Shown here piece by piece: positions 33,716 to 41,993 of a stretch of 64,000 nt of DNA. Numbering within the stretch: the stretch's first letter is position 1; each line of letters opens with the position of its first letter. Below the pieces are notes generated by a model, which made no database searches, was not told the origin of the DNA, and worked only from the letters and a program-made list of their open reading frames with translations. A program made the position numbers and the translations under genes. The DNA lies in NCBI RefSeq assembly GCF_000955975.1, contig NZ_JYJF01000001.1, forward strand, positions 251,580 to 315,579, read 5' to 3'. Source of the DNA: Saccharothrix sp. ST-888 (lineage in GTDB: Bacteria; Actinomycetota; Actinomycetes; Streptomycetales; Streptomycetaceae).

Positions 33716-34174
33716 TCAGCCGGCGGTGCCGCCCGCCTTGCGGGCCGCGATCACGACCGCGTTGTCCTGCCAGCCGTACAGCTCGTTGCCGACCAGGGCG
33801 ACGTTGTAGTAGCCGCACCGGGCGGTGGCCTTGGCGGGGATGTCACCGGGGAACCAGGACGCCTTGAGGTGCACCGCACCCTGGGGGGTGCCCTTGCTGC
33901 ATCCCTCGGGCAGCTTCCGGTCCGGGAGGGAGGCCTTCAGCAGCCGGTCGTCGCCGGTGGTGGACATCAGGTACGACACCTTGGTCGCGTCGTCCGGCAG
34001 CCAACCGGGCACGGACTCGCGAGCGGCCTTGGCAGCGCTGCCGGTGGCGTACGTGGCGGCCTCGCGATGCCTGCTCTCCAGGAGGTCGGCGGTCTTCGGG
34101 ACCATCGCGACAGCCCCGAGCGCCACCCCTCCGACAGCCACGACGCCCGCGAAGGCCCTGCCCGCGTTACCCAT
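33716..34174 (-). CDS. Hypothetical protein with one N-terminal membrane segment
   Basis: 152 residues. The N-terminus GNAGRAFAGVVAVGGVALGAVAMV is a signal anchor or uncleaved signal. The outer part has two Cys (LPEGCSKGTP, ATARCGYYNVA) that could pair. No known family is recognised. The start was set at the ATG before GNAGRAF; a longer form would begin near 34219. Confidence 0.65.
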   Translation of the reverse strand: MGNAGRAFAGVVAVGGVALGAVAMVPKTADLLESRHREAATYATGSAAKAARESVPGWLPDDATKVSYLMSTTGDDRLLKASLPDRKLPEGCSKGTPQGAVHLKASWFPGDIPAKATARCGYYNVALVGNELYGWQDNAVVIAARKAGGTAG

Positions 34175-34509
34175 GATGACGACCCTCGGCTCTCGTTCCG
34201 GCCTGCGCTTCCCCTCCATCCTGACGGCTGGTAACGCGCCCGGCGATAGGCACCAGGTACCGAACGCCCTCCACCCACGGGCGTACCCGCCCGTGAGACG
34301 ACCCGCCGGTCGGCCCCCCGGCTCCGGTACCAGGGTCCTGCACCGGGGTCCGGCCTGGTTCCGGTAGCAGGGTCCGGTACAGCGGACGGCGCCTCAGGCA
34401 GCGGGCCGGAACTCGTGGACGACCTCGATCGGGCCGACGATGTGCCGGTTGAACTCGGGCAGTTCCTCCGCTTTTCGGTCAGGGCCTGCACCCGTGGGCC
34501 GACCCTGCG

Positions 34510-35691
34510 TCAGCGGTAGGCCGACTCGCCGGTGATCGCCTCGCCGAGCACCAGGGTGTGGATCTCCGCGGTGCCCTCGTACGTCAGCACGGACTCCAGG
34601 TTGTTGGCGTGCCGGAGCACCGGGTACTCGACGGTGATGCCGTTGGCGCCCAGGATGGTCCGGGCGCTGCGGGCGATCTCCAGTGCGGTGCGGACGTTGT
34701 TGAGCTTGCCGAAGCTGATGTGCGCCGGCCGGCACTGCCCGGCGTCCTTGAGGCGGCCGATCCGGACCGCGACCAGGTACGCCTTCTCGACCTCCAGCAT
34801 CATCTCGACCAGCTTCTGCTGGGTGAGTTGGAAGCCCGCGATGGGCCGCTCGAACTGGATCCGGCTCTTCGCGTAGTCCAGCGCGGTGGTGTAGCAGTCG
34901 CGGGCCGCGCCGACGGTGCCCCAGAGGATGCCGTACCGGGCCTCGCCGAGGGAGGAGAGCGGGCCGCGCAGCCCCTGCACCCCGGGCAGCACCGCGTCGG
35001 CGGGCAACACCACCTCGTCCAGTACCAGTTCGCTGGTGACCGAGGCGCGCAGCGAGAGCTTGCCGTGCACGTCGGTGGCGGTGAACCCGGGGGTGCCCTG
35101 CGGGACCAGGAAGCCCCGGACACCCTCCTCGGTCTGCGCCCAGACGACGGCGACGTCCGAGATGCTGCCGTTGGTGATCCACATCTTGCTGCCGGAGAGC
35201 ACCCAGTCGGTGCCCTTGCGGCGGGCCCGGGTGCGCATGTTGGCGGGGTCGGAGCCGAAGTCCGGTTCGGTGAGCCCGAAGCAGCCGATCGCCCGGCCGG
35301 CGGCCAGGTCCGGCAGCCACTGCTGCTTCTGCTCCTCCGAGCCGAAGGCGTGGATGGAGCGCATGGCGAGCGAGCCCTGGACGGAGACGAAGCTGCGCAG
35401 TCCCGAGTCGGCGGCCTCCAGCTCCATGCAGGCGACGCCGTACGCGACCGCCGAGGAGCCGGTGCAGCCGTAGCCGTCCAGATGCATTCCGAGGACGCCC
35501 AGGCGGCCCAGTTCGGGGGCGAGTTCACGGGCCGGGAAGACCCCGCGTTCGAACCAGTCGCCCACGTAGGGGCGGATCTGCTCGTCGGCGAACTTCCGTA
35601 CGGTGTCCCGGATCAGCCGTTCCTCGTCGGTCAGCAGCTCCCCCACGGCGAGCAGGTCGGCCGGGTCGAGGCGGGCAGGGGTCGTTGCCAT
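34510..35691 (-). CDS. Acyl-CoA dehydrogenase, glutaryl-CoA dehydrogenase-like
   Basis: 393 residues, GAGGAG five bases before the ATG. Motifs: CFGLTEPDFGSDPANMRTRA (FAD/substrate), VLSGSKMWITNGSISDVAVV, YGILWGTVGAARDCYTTALD, RIQFERPIAGFQLTQQKL and the catalytic Glu segment TYEGTAEIHTLVLGEAITG. These residues, especially the last one, match GcdH rather than short-chain dehydrogenases. It would oxidise and decarboxylate glutaryl-CoA to crotonyl-CoA in lysine or tryptophan breakdown. A short out-of-context fragment (about 34394-34480, minus strand) follows, with no assignable gene. Confidence 0.9.
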   Translation of the reverse strand: MATTPARLDPADLLAVGELLTDEERLIRDTVRKFADEQIRPYVGDWFERGVFPARELAPELGRLGVLGMHLDGYGCTGSSAVAYGVACMELEAADSGLRSFVSVQGSLAMRSIHAFGSEEQKQQWLPDLAAGRAIGCFGLTEPDFGSDPANMRTRARRKGTDWVLSGSKMWITNGSISDVAVVWAQTEEGVRGFLVPQGTPGFTATDVHGKLSLRASVTSELVLDEVVLPADAVLPGVQGLRGPLSSLGEARYGILWGTVGAARDCYTTALDYAKSRIQFERPIAGFQLTQQKLVEMMLEVEKAYLVAVRIGRLKDAGQCRPAHISFGKLNNVRTALEIARSARTILGANGITVEYPVLRHANNLESVLTYEGTAEIHTLVLGEAITGESAYR

Positions 35692-35869
35692 TCGGGCTCC
35701 TCGGGACGGTGCGGCGGGCGCGGCGGGGTGGGCCACGGCGACGAGTATCGCGTACGGGGACGCGGGTGGGGTACGAGACGCTGCCCACACCGCCGTCTTC
35801 CGTCACCGACCGTTCCGGTACAGCATCTTGACGCGGCCACGCCCGACTGGTTCGCTTCCTTTCCCTGTC

Positions 35870-35882
35870 AGGAAACTTTCCT
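35870..35882. promoter_or_regulatory. Palindrome AGGAAACTTTCCT upstream of the second chitinase
   Basis: A perfect 6+1+6 palindrome 29 bases before the chitinase ATG. TTGACG lies at 35828-35833. It differs from the DasR-type box of the first chitinase, so a different regulator may act here. Confidence 0.5.
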
Positions 35883-35911
35883 AATGTGTCGGACTCCCGG
35901 GATGGTGACCC

Positions 35912-36919
35912 ATGCGTTCGCGAACCCTGCTCCGCCCGCTCCTCACCCTCGCGACCACGGCCGCGCTGGCCGGCGGCGCTCTCGCCCTCGCGCCGGTCGG
36001 ATCGGCTGCGACACCGGCGGCCGCCACCGATCCGGTCGGCCTCAACGCCCCCTACGAGTACCTGGGTTGGGGAAGCCCGCAGAAGCCGACCGAAGTGATG
36101 GCGGCGACCGGCGTCAAGCAGTTCACGCTCGCCTTCATGCTCAGCGACGGCGGCTGCAATCCCAAGTGGGACGGCACCCGGGCGCTCACCGGCGGCAGCG
36201 ACCAGAGTGCCGTCAACGGCATCCGGTCGGCCGGCGGCGACGTGGTGGTCTCCTTCGGCGGCTGGAGCGGTAACAAGCTGGGCGAGAAGTGCGGTTCGGC
36301 GAGCGCACTGGCGGCGGCCTACCAGAAGGTCGTCGACGCCTACCGGCTCAAGGCGATCGACATCGACATCGAGAACACCGAGGTCTCCAACGGGACCGTG
36401 CGGCAGCGGGTGGTCGACGCGCTCAAGAAGGTCAAGTCCGCCAACCCCGGCCTCAAGGAGTACGTCACCTTCGGCACCACCCCGACCGGACCCGACTCCG
36501 ACGGGCTCGACCTGATCAGGAAGGGCGCGGCGGCCGGGCTGGCGGTGGACGGCTGGACCATCATGCCGTTCGACTTCGGCAGCCACAGCGGCTCGATGGG
36601 CACGGTCACCACGAAGGCGGCGGACGGCCTGAAGAGCGCCGTGGCGAGCGCCTACGGGTACGACTCCGCCACCGCCTACCGGCACATCGGGATCTCGTCC
36701 ATGAACGGGAAGACGGACGAGGCCGACGAGACCCTCTCCACGGGCGACTTCACGACCATCTACGACTACGCGACCGCCCACCATCTGGCCCGGTTCACCT
36801 TCTGGGCCGTCAACCGCGACCGCGCCTGCGCCTCCGGCACCTCCGCGGGCGACTCGTGCAGCGGGATCGGTCAGTCGCCGTACGCCTTCACGAAGATCGT
36901 CGCCAAGTACCACGGCTGA
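35912..36919 (+). CDS. Secreted GH18 chitinase, catalytic domain only
   Basis: 335 residues. Signal peptide ends near GSA (residue 32). Single GH18 domain with YEYLGWGSPQKPTEVMAATG, GDVVVSFGGWSGN, the catalytic DxDxE in LKAIDIDIENTE, WTIMPFDFGSHSGSMG and FTFWAVNRDRACASG. No carbohydrate-binding module. It is of the same general type as the chitinase at 30286 but shorter. Confidence 0.92.
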   Translation: MRSRTLLRPLLTLATTAALAGGALALAPVGSAATPAAATDPVGLNAPYEYLGWGSPQKPTEVMAATGVKQFTLAFMLSDGGCNPKWDGTRALTGGSDQSAVNGIRSAGGDVVVSFGGWSGNKLGEKCGSASALAAAYQKVVDAYRLKAIDIDIENTEVSNGTVRQRVVDALKKVKSANPGLKEYVTFGTTPTGPDSDGLDLIRKGAAAGLAVDGWTIMPFDFGSHSGSMGTVTTKAADGLKSAVASAYGYDSATAYRHIGISSMNGKTDEADETLSTGDFTTIYDYATAHHLARFTFWAVNRDRACASGTSAGDSCSGIGQSPYAFTKIVAKYHG

Positions 36920-36977
36920 GCGCCGGCTCGGGCCGGTGACCGCACGGCCACCGGCCCGAGCTCGGCCGCCCTCGCGT

Positions 36978-37328
36978 TCAGCGCGGGGCGCCGAGGGCCG
37001 CCTCGGCGAAGTTCTCCCAGTGCCCGGCCGAGGCGAGCGGGATGCACACCCAGTCCCGCATCGGACGGCCGCCCGCCGGGTCGAAGAGGTGCGCCCCCGG
37101 CAGGTGCAGCGCCTCGGCGTGCGCGGACGTGTCACGGCCCAACCTGCAGACCAGTTCGCCCTGGTGAAGGCCGGCGAAGGCCTTGCCGCCGGCGTCCTTC
37201 AGGCACGGCATGCCGAACATCTGGGAGCGCATGGCTCCGTGCGGTACGAGCCCCTCGGCGATCTCCTCGTAGCGGGCCGCCGGGTCGGTCACGTCGGTTG
37301 CGTCGGTTGCATCGGTTGCGTCGGTCAT
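36978..37328 (-). CDS. TfoX/Sxy N-terminal domain protein
   Basis: 116 residues. The TfoX-N fold is seen in EIAEGLVPHGAMRSQMFGMP and LHQGELVCRLG, then RPMRDWVCIP. The first 15 residues are a (Thr-Asp-Ala)n repeat encoded by a 9-base tandem repeat. Despite the TfoX name, actinobacterial members are not linked to competence; function unknown. Confidence 0.8.
   Translation of the reverse strand: MTDATDATDATDVTDPAARYEEIAEGLVPHGAMRSQMFGMPCLKDAGGKAFAGLHQGELVCRLGRDTSAHAEALHLPGAHLFDPAGGRPMRDWVCIPLASAGHWENFAEAALGAPR
37294..37320. repeat. Three 9-bp tandem repeats at the start of the TfoX-like gene
   Basis: TCGGTTGCG, TCGGTTGCA and TCGGTTGCG in a row, followed by a partial copy. They encode repeated Thr-Asp-Ala on the minus strand, a site prone to slippage in multiples of three codons. 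Confidence 0.75.
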
Positions 37329-37460
37329 GCCGCCATGCTGCACCGCGCGGGCCCGCTCTGCCTCACGTCACGGCCGAAACCCGGCCGGGCACCCCCGGTC
37401 GGCTTTCGGCCGCGCATGGATCTTGAGTCGACGGGGGTCGATAGGTAAGGATTGGAGTCC

Positions 37461-38381
37461 GTGACCACCACCGTACAGAGCACCGCACAGACACCGTCGG
37501 ACGCACCGCTGCCCACCGCACCGCTGCCCACCGAGTCGCTTCCCATCGCGCCGCTGACCGTTGCCACCGCGCAGGCCGCGCTCGCCCCGCTCGACGTGGC
37601 GGCGAACGCCGCCACCGCCGCCGCCCTGGTCCGCCGCGCCGCCGACGAGGGCGCGCAGCTGCTGCTGCTCGCCGAGTTGTTCCTCACCGGCTACGAGCTC
37701 GCCGGTATCGCCGCCGACCCCGACCGGCTCACCGTCGCACCCGACGACCCGCGTCTGGACCCGCTCGCCGCAGCCTGCGCACAGACCGGTGTCCCCGTCG
37801 TGGTGGGCGCACCGGTACGGGCCGCGGACACCGGTCTGCTGCACATCGCGGCCCTGGTCCTGGACGGCTCGGGAGCCCTGGCCACCGTCTACCGCAAGCA
37901 GTTCACCACGCCCAACGAGCGCGCGGCGGGCTTCGCGCCCAGCGAGGGCGGCGGCTGCACGGTCCGGCTCCGCGACTGGCGGCTCGGCCTGGGCATCTGC
38001 TGGGACTCCGGCTTCCCCGAGCACGCCCGTGCCGCCGCGCTCGACGGTGCCCACGCCTACCTGGTCGGCGCACTCTTCGGTACGGGCTCCGGCGCGCGCC
38101 AGGTCCGCACGCTCTTCCCCGCCCGCGCCATGGACAACACCCTCTACACCGTGCTGGCCAACCACATCGGCCCCTCGGGCCCGTACGTCGGCTGGGGCCA
38201 CAGTGCCGTCTGGGGCCCGGACGGCACCCTGCTCGCCGACGCGGGCGAAGCCGACCCCGGCCTGGCCACCACCACCCTGGACCCTGAGGTGCTGGCCCGC
38301 GCCCGCGCCGAGGACCCGGTCCTGGTCCAGCCCCCGCTGCACGCCCCGCCCGCCCGCCGCAGCTCCGCCGTACTCGGCTGA
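37461..38381 (+). CDS. Carbon-nitrogen hydrolase (nitrilase superfamily)
   Basis: 306 residues from GTG. The catalytic triad is complete: Glu in LLLLAELFLTGYE, Lys in VYRKQFTTPNE and Cys in LGLGICWDSGFPEHAR. It also has RAMDNTLYTVLANHIGPSG. Such enzymes hydrolyse amides, carbamoyl or acyl-amino compounds. An N-terminal stretch of about 35 residues (Thr/Pro/Leu repeats such as LPTAPLPTESLP) precedes the domain. A TTG at 37452 is a possible longer start. Confidence 0.88.
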   Translation: MTTTVQSTAQTPSDAPLPTAPLPTESLPIAPLTVATAQAALAPLDVAANAATAAALVRRAADEGAQLLLLAELFLTGYELAGIAADPDRLTVAPDDPRLDPLAAACAQTGVPVVVGAPVRAADTGLLHIAALVLDGSGALATVYRKQFTTPNERAAGFAPSEGGGCTVRLRDWRLGLGICWDSGFPEHARAAALDGAHAYLVGALFGTGSGARQVRTLFPARAMDNTLYTVLANHIGPSGPYVGWGHSAVWGPDGTLLADAGEADPGLATTTLDPEVLARARAEDPVLVQPPLHAPPARRSSAVLG

Positions 38382-38404
38382 CCGGGCGCTCTCCACACGC
38401 CCGG
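38382..38404 (+). terminator. Short hairpin after the nitrilase-family gene
   Basis: CCGGGCG (38382-38388) pairs with 38398-38404 directly after the stop codon. Confidence 0.45.
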
Positions 38405-38490
38405 GGAACCCGCGGCAGGCTCCCGGAAATACCTGGGGCCGCCCGGGAGCTCTGATGATCAGATGTCGGCAATCAGGGAGGTGTCGCACC

Positions 38491-39885
38491 ATGGGCGGCG
38501 AGCAGGAGTACCGGGTCGAGCACGACTCGATGGGTGAGGTCCGGGTCCCCGCGGCGGCGAAGTGGCAGGCGCAGACGCAGCGGGCGGTGGAGAACTTCCC
38601 GGTGTCCGGCCAGCACCTGGAGCGCGCGCACATCGAGGCCCTGGCACTGATCAAGGCGGCGGCCGCCAAGGTCAACGCGGAGCTCGGCGTGCTGGACCTG
38701 GCGACCGCGACGGCGATCCAGGAGGCGGCCGGGGAGGTCGCCGCCGGGCGCTGGGACGACCAGTTCCCGGTGGACGTGTTCCAGACCGGGTCCGGTACGT
38801 CGTCCAACATGAACACCAACGAGGTGATCGCCACCCTGGCCACCGAGCGCCTCGGCCGCCCGGTGCACCCCAACGACCACGTCAACGCCAGCCAGTCGTC
38901 CAACGACGTGTTCCCGTCCTCGGTCCACATCGCCGCGACGGCGGCCGTCACCGGCGAGCTGATCCCGGCCCTGGAGCAGCTCGCGGCGGCGCTGGAGCGC
39001 AAGTCCGCCGAGTTCGCCGAGGTGGTCAAGTCGGGCCGGACGCACCTGATGGACGCCACCCCGGTCACCCTCGGCCAGGAGTTCGGCGGGTACGCGGCGC
39101 ACGTGCGGTACGGGATCGAGCGGCTGTCCGCGTCCCTCCCCCGGGTGGCCGAACTCCCGCTCGGCGGCACGGCCGTCGGTACCGGCATCAACACCCCGCC
39201 CGGCTTCGCCGCCGCCGTGATCGCCGAGGTCGGCCGGGCCAGCGGCCTGCCGCTGACCGAGGCGCGTAACCACTTCGAGGCCCAGGGCGCCCGGGACGGC
39301 CTGGTGGAGCTCAGCGGGCAGCTGCGCACCATCGCGGTCGGCTTCACGAAGATCGCCAACGATCTGCGCTGGATGGGCTCGGGCCCGCGCACCGGTCTCG
39401 GCGAGATCAACCTGCCGGATCTCCAGCCGGGCTCCTCGATCATGCCGGGCAAGGTCAACCCGGTGCTGCCCGAGGTGGTGCTGATGGTCGCCGCCCAGGT
39501 GATCGGCAACGACACCACCGTGACGGTGGCCGGGGCGAGCGGGAACTTCGAGCTGAACGTGATGCTCCCGGTGATCGCCCGCAACCTGCTGGAGTCGGTC
39601 CGCCTGCTGGCCAACAGCGCCCGGCTGCTGGCCGACCGGACGGTGGACGGCATCACCGCCAACGTCGAGCGGGCCCGGGAGTTCGCCGAGTCCTCACCGT
39701 CCGTGGTGACCCCGCTCAACCGCTACATCGGCTACGAGGAGGCCGCCAAGGTGGCCAAGCAGGCGCTGGCCGAGCGCAAGACCATCCGGCAGGTCGTGGT
39801 GGAGCGCGGCTACCTGACCGAGGGCAAGCTGACCGAGGCTCAACTGGACGAGGCCCTGGACGTCCTGCGGATGACCCGCCCCTGA
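38491..39885 (+). CDS. fumC: Class II fumarate hydratase
   Basis: 464 residues, ATG behind GGGAGG. Class II fumarase signatures: FQTGSGTSSNMNTNEVIA, HPNDHVNASQSSNDVFPSS, SGRTHLMDATPVTLGQEFGG and the flexible catalytic loop GSSIMPGKVNPVLPEV. It hydrates fumarate to malate in the TCA cycle. The length is normal. A terminator follows. Confidence 0.93.
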   Translation: MGGEQEYRVEHDSMGEVRVPAAAKWQAQTQRAVENFPVSGQHLERAHIEALALIKAAAAKVNAELGVLDLATATAIQEAAGEVAAGRWDDQFPVDVFQTGSGTSSNMNTNEVIATLATERLGRPVHPNDHVNASQSSNDVFPSSVHIAATAAVTGELIPALEQLAAALERKSAEFAEVVKSGRTHLMDATPVTLGQEFGGYAAHVRYGIERLSASLPRVAELPLGGTAVGTGINTPPGFAAAVIAEVGRASGLPLTEARNHFEAQGARDGLVELSGQLRTIAVGFTKIANDLRWMGSGPRTGLGEINLPDLQPGSSIMPGKVNPVLPEVVLMVAAQVIGNDTTVTVAGASGNFELNVMLPVIARNLLESVRLLANSARLLADRTVDGITANVERAREFAESSPSVVTPLNRYIGYEEAAKVAKQALAERKTIRQVVVERGYLTEGKLTEAQLDEALDVLRMTRP

Positions 39886-39905
39886 GCCCCGCCGGCCGCA
39901 GCGTG

Positions 39906-39933
39906 CGGGCCGGTCACCCGAGCGACCGGCCCG
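39906..39933 (+). terminator. Hairpin terminator after fumC
   Basis: CGGGCCGGTC (39906-39915) pairs exactly with 39924-39933 across an 8-base loop, 20 bases after the fumC stop. Confidence 0.75.
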
Positions 39934-40039
39934 TACCTGCGCCTTGTCCCCTTGCCCTTCCCCTTGTTCCCTCCTGCCCTGCTCGGTGCCGGATGCTCTG
40001 CTCGGTGCCGGACGCGCCGGGGCCGCTACCCCCGTGCGG

Positions 40040-40540
40040 TCACTTGACGTCGCCCCTCGGCCGCCGGGCGGCAGCCGTCCGATCGGCCGACCGGCTGCGG
40101 CGGGCAGCCACCGGACCGGCCAGCGCGAGCACGCCGCCGATGGCGGCGAGGGCGAGGCAGGTCATCAGTCCGCCGGTGATCACGTTGGTGAGGATCGTCC
40201 GCCGGATCGACTCGTTGCCGGCCGTCGCCCAGGGAGCGATGATCGTCCAGATCCCGATCGCCGTGGCGGCCCAGGCCCGTGCATGGGTCCGCTCGTAGGC
40301 CGAGCCGAAGCCCGAAATCAGCACCGTGAAGGCGAGGCCGAGCACCAGGTTGTTGACGGTGAGCGCGGACAGGCCGGTGAACCCGACCACCCACGGCGAG
40401 ACCGCCAGGAAGAGGCCGGCCAGCATCGCCAGCGCCTCGACGCCCTGTGCTCGCGGTGTCGCCGCGACACGTTCGTACTGCTCACGCATTTCCAGGATGT
40501 CCGGATGGTGCTCCATGCCCATCGGCAACTGGGTTGACAC
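40040..40540 (-). CDS. SPW-repeat membrane protein
   Basis: 166 residues with four hydrophobic segments. Two SPW-type motifs are present: AGLFLAVSPWVVGF and GIWTIIAPWATAG. The GTG eight bases behind GGAGG was chosen. The family is common in actinobacteria and of unknown function. Confidence 0.88.
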   Translation of the reverse strand: MSTQLPMGMEHHPDILEMREQYERVAATPRAQGVEALAMLAGLFLAVSPWVVGFTGLSALTVNNLVLGLAFTVLISGFGSAYERTHARAWAATAIGIWTIIAPWATAGNESIRRTILTNVITGGLMTCLALAAIGGVLALAGPVAARRSRSADRTAAARRPRGDVK

Positions 40541-40584
40541 CGGGACCACCTCCTAGTTCTGAGGCCTTGGCAACCGCCTGGCCA

Positions 40585-40609
40585 CTACCCATTCTGAGGT
40601 AGAAATAAC
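40585..40609 (-). promoter_or_regulatory. Possible stress-sigma promoter of the SPW gene
   Basis: On the minus strand GTTA and GGGTAG are separated by 15 bases, resembling streptomycete sigma-B-type promoters (GNNT-N14-16-GGGTAY). The match is partial. Confidence 0.3.
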
Positions 40610-40828
40610 GGTTTGTCCCTATTTGCCAGCCGATCGGGTCAGCCCCGCCCGCGCCCCGGCATACCCGCACTCCCGTCCGCATCGGCCGGTCGGCCGAACA
40701 CCTCGCGGACCCGGTCGCGCAGCCACCACCGGGCGCCGTCCGCGTGGTTCCGCGGGTGCCAGGCCATCCCGACGGCCGGCGCGGGCAGGTCCGGCGGGCG
40801 GGGAAGGCGGGCACCCCCGAGCTCCCGC

Positions 40829-41298
40829 GGACATCGACACCGCCACCGGCCGGATCGAGCGGGTCCTGCCGACCGAGGGCGCGGCCCTGCCGGCGCACAC
40901 CGCCAGCGGGGGCCTGATCCTGACCGGCGAGCTGGGCCTCCGGGCGGGCGGGCACTCGCAGTTGGGCGGCCAAGCCAACGGCGTGCCGAACGGGGCAGGC
41001 GCCCACGGACTCGCCCACCTGCCCGATGGCCACCGAAGTCCTTCATGACGCAGTGGAGTTCACCGGGCCAGTGCGGTGCTCGGACTGGGGCAGAGTTCCG
41101 CCACCACGGCCAAGAACGCCTGCAGGACGGGGGAGCAGTCGTCGGCCCGGGCCATCGCCTCGGGCGGTCTGGTGACCTTCGGTCCGGTGGCCGGGCCGGT
41201 CGCCCGTTTACGCGATGGTGCGCGGCAGCGACGGCACCCGCGTCGAGTACGCCGAGTGGACCGATCCCGCGCTGCGCGCCGCTCTGCTCGGCGACTGA
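40829..41298 (+). pseudogene. Degraded gene fragments in the region before PadR
   Basis: Two protein-like stretches occur in different frames: ADIDTATGRIERVLPTEGAA (from 40829) and VYAMVRGSDGTRVEYAEWTD (from 41206, ending LRAALLGD at a TGA, 41296-41298). They do not connect without frameshifts, so this appears to be a broken gene. No family is assigned. The remainder of 40541-41368 shows nothing. Confidence 0.35.
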
Positions 41299-41368
41299 CC
41301 CCCGGGCGGGGCCGGTGGCGGCCCGGCTCGGGCGTGAGCGGCGTCTCACCCCGGGCGGCACCAATGTC

Positions 41369-41386
41369 TATGCAACTCGTTGCATA
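41369..41386. promoter_or_regulatory. PadR operator
   Basis: TATGCAAC-TC-GTTGCATA, a perfect 8+2+8 palindrome 30 bases before the PadR start. The ATGCAAC/GTTGCAT form is typical of PadR-family sites, so autoregulation is likely. Confidence 0.75.
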
Positions 41387-41415
41387 GCGGGCTCGCTCTA
41401 TTGCAGGATGGGGTC

Positions 41416-41967
41416 ATGGCACTGGAGCACGCGATCCTCGTCTCGCTGCTGGAGCAGCCCGGCTCGGGCTATGAGCTGGCCAGGCGTTTCGACCGGTCGA
41501 TCGGGCGCTTCTGGACCGCCACCCACCAGCAGATCTACCGGGTGCTGCGGCGGATGGAGACGGACGGCTGGATCGCCGCCCAGGCGGTGACCCAGGACGG
41601 CCGGCCGGACAAGAAGGTGTACTCGGCCGCCGAGGCCGGCCGGTCCGCGCTGGGCGCCTGGCTGCGCGAGCCCGTGGAGCCGGAGACGGTCCGCCACGAG
41701 CTGGCCGTGAAGATCCGTGCGGCCGCCTTCGAGGATCCGTCCGCGCTGATTCCGGAGGTCGAGCGGCACCGGGAGGGCCATGCCGCCCTGCTGGCCCGGT
41801 ATCTGACCGGCGAGCAGCGCGACTTCCCCGACCCGTCCGCGCTCGATGCCCAGCAGCAGCTCCAGCACGTGGTGCTGCGCGGCGGCATCGAGTACGAGCG
41901 GATGACCCTCGCCTGGCTGGACGACGTCCTCGCCACCCTGCACCGCCTGCACCGCCACGCCGACTGA
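41416..41967 (+). CDS. PadR family transcriptional regulator
   Basis: 183 residues. The winged helix MALEHAILVSLLEQPGSGYE continues into RSIGRFWTATHQQIYRVLRR (about residues 1-85), followed by the Vir_C-like helical dimerisation domain (ERHREGHAALLARYL, GGIEYERMTLAWLDDVL). It lies 26 bases upstream of the acyl-CoA dehydrogenase gene in the same direction and behind its own palindrome, so it probably controls both. Confidence 0.92.
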   Translation: MALEHAILVSLLEQPGSGYELARRFDRSIGRFWTATHQQIYRVLRRMETDGWIAAQAVTQDGRPDKKVYSAAEAGRSALGAWLREPVEPETVRHELAVKIRAAAFEDPSALIPEVERHREGHAALLARYLTGEQRDFPDPSALDAQQQLQHVVLRGGIEYERMTLAWLDDVLATLHRLHRHAD

Positions 41968-41993
41968 ACCCTCGACTCCCCAGGGACGGAACC

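Noticed and set aside
34394..34480. Short minus-strand tail (EFNRHIVGPIEVVHEF) after the glutaryl-CoA dehydrogenase-like gene
   Set aside because: Coding-like but too short and without a start or known family; it could be a chance open frame.
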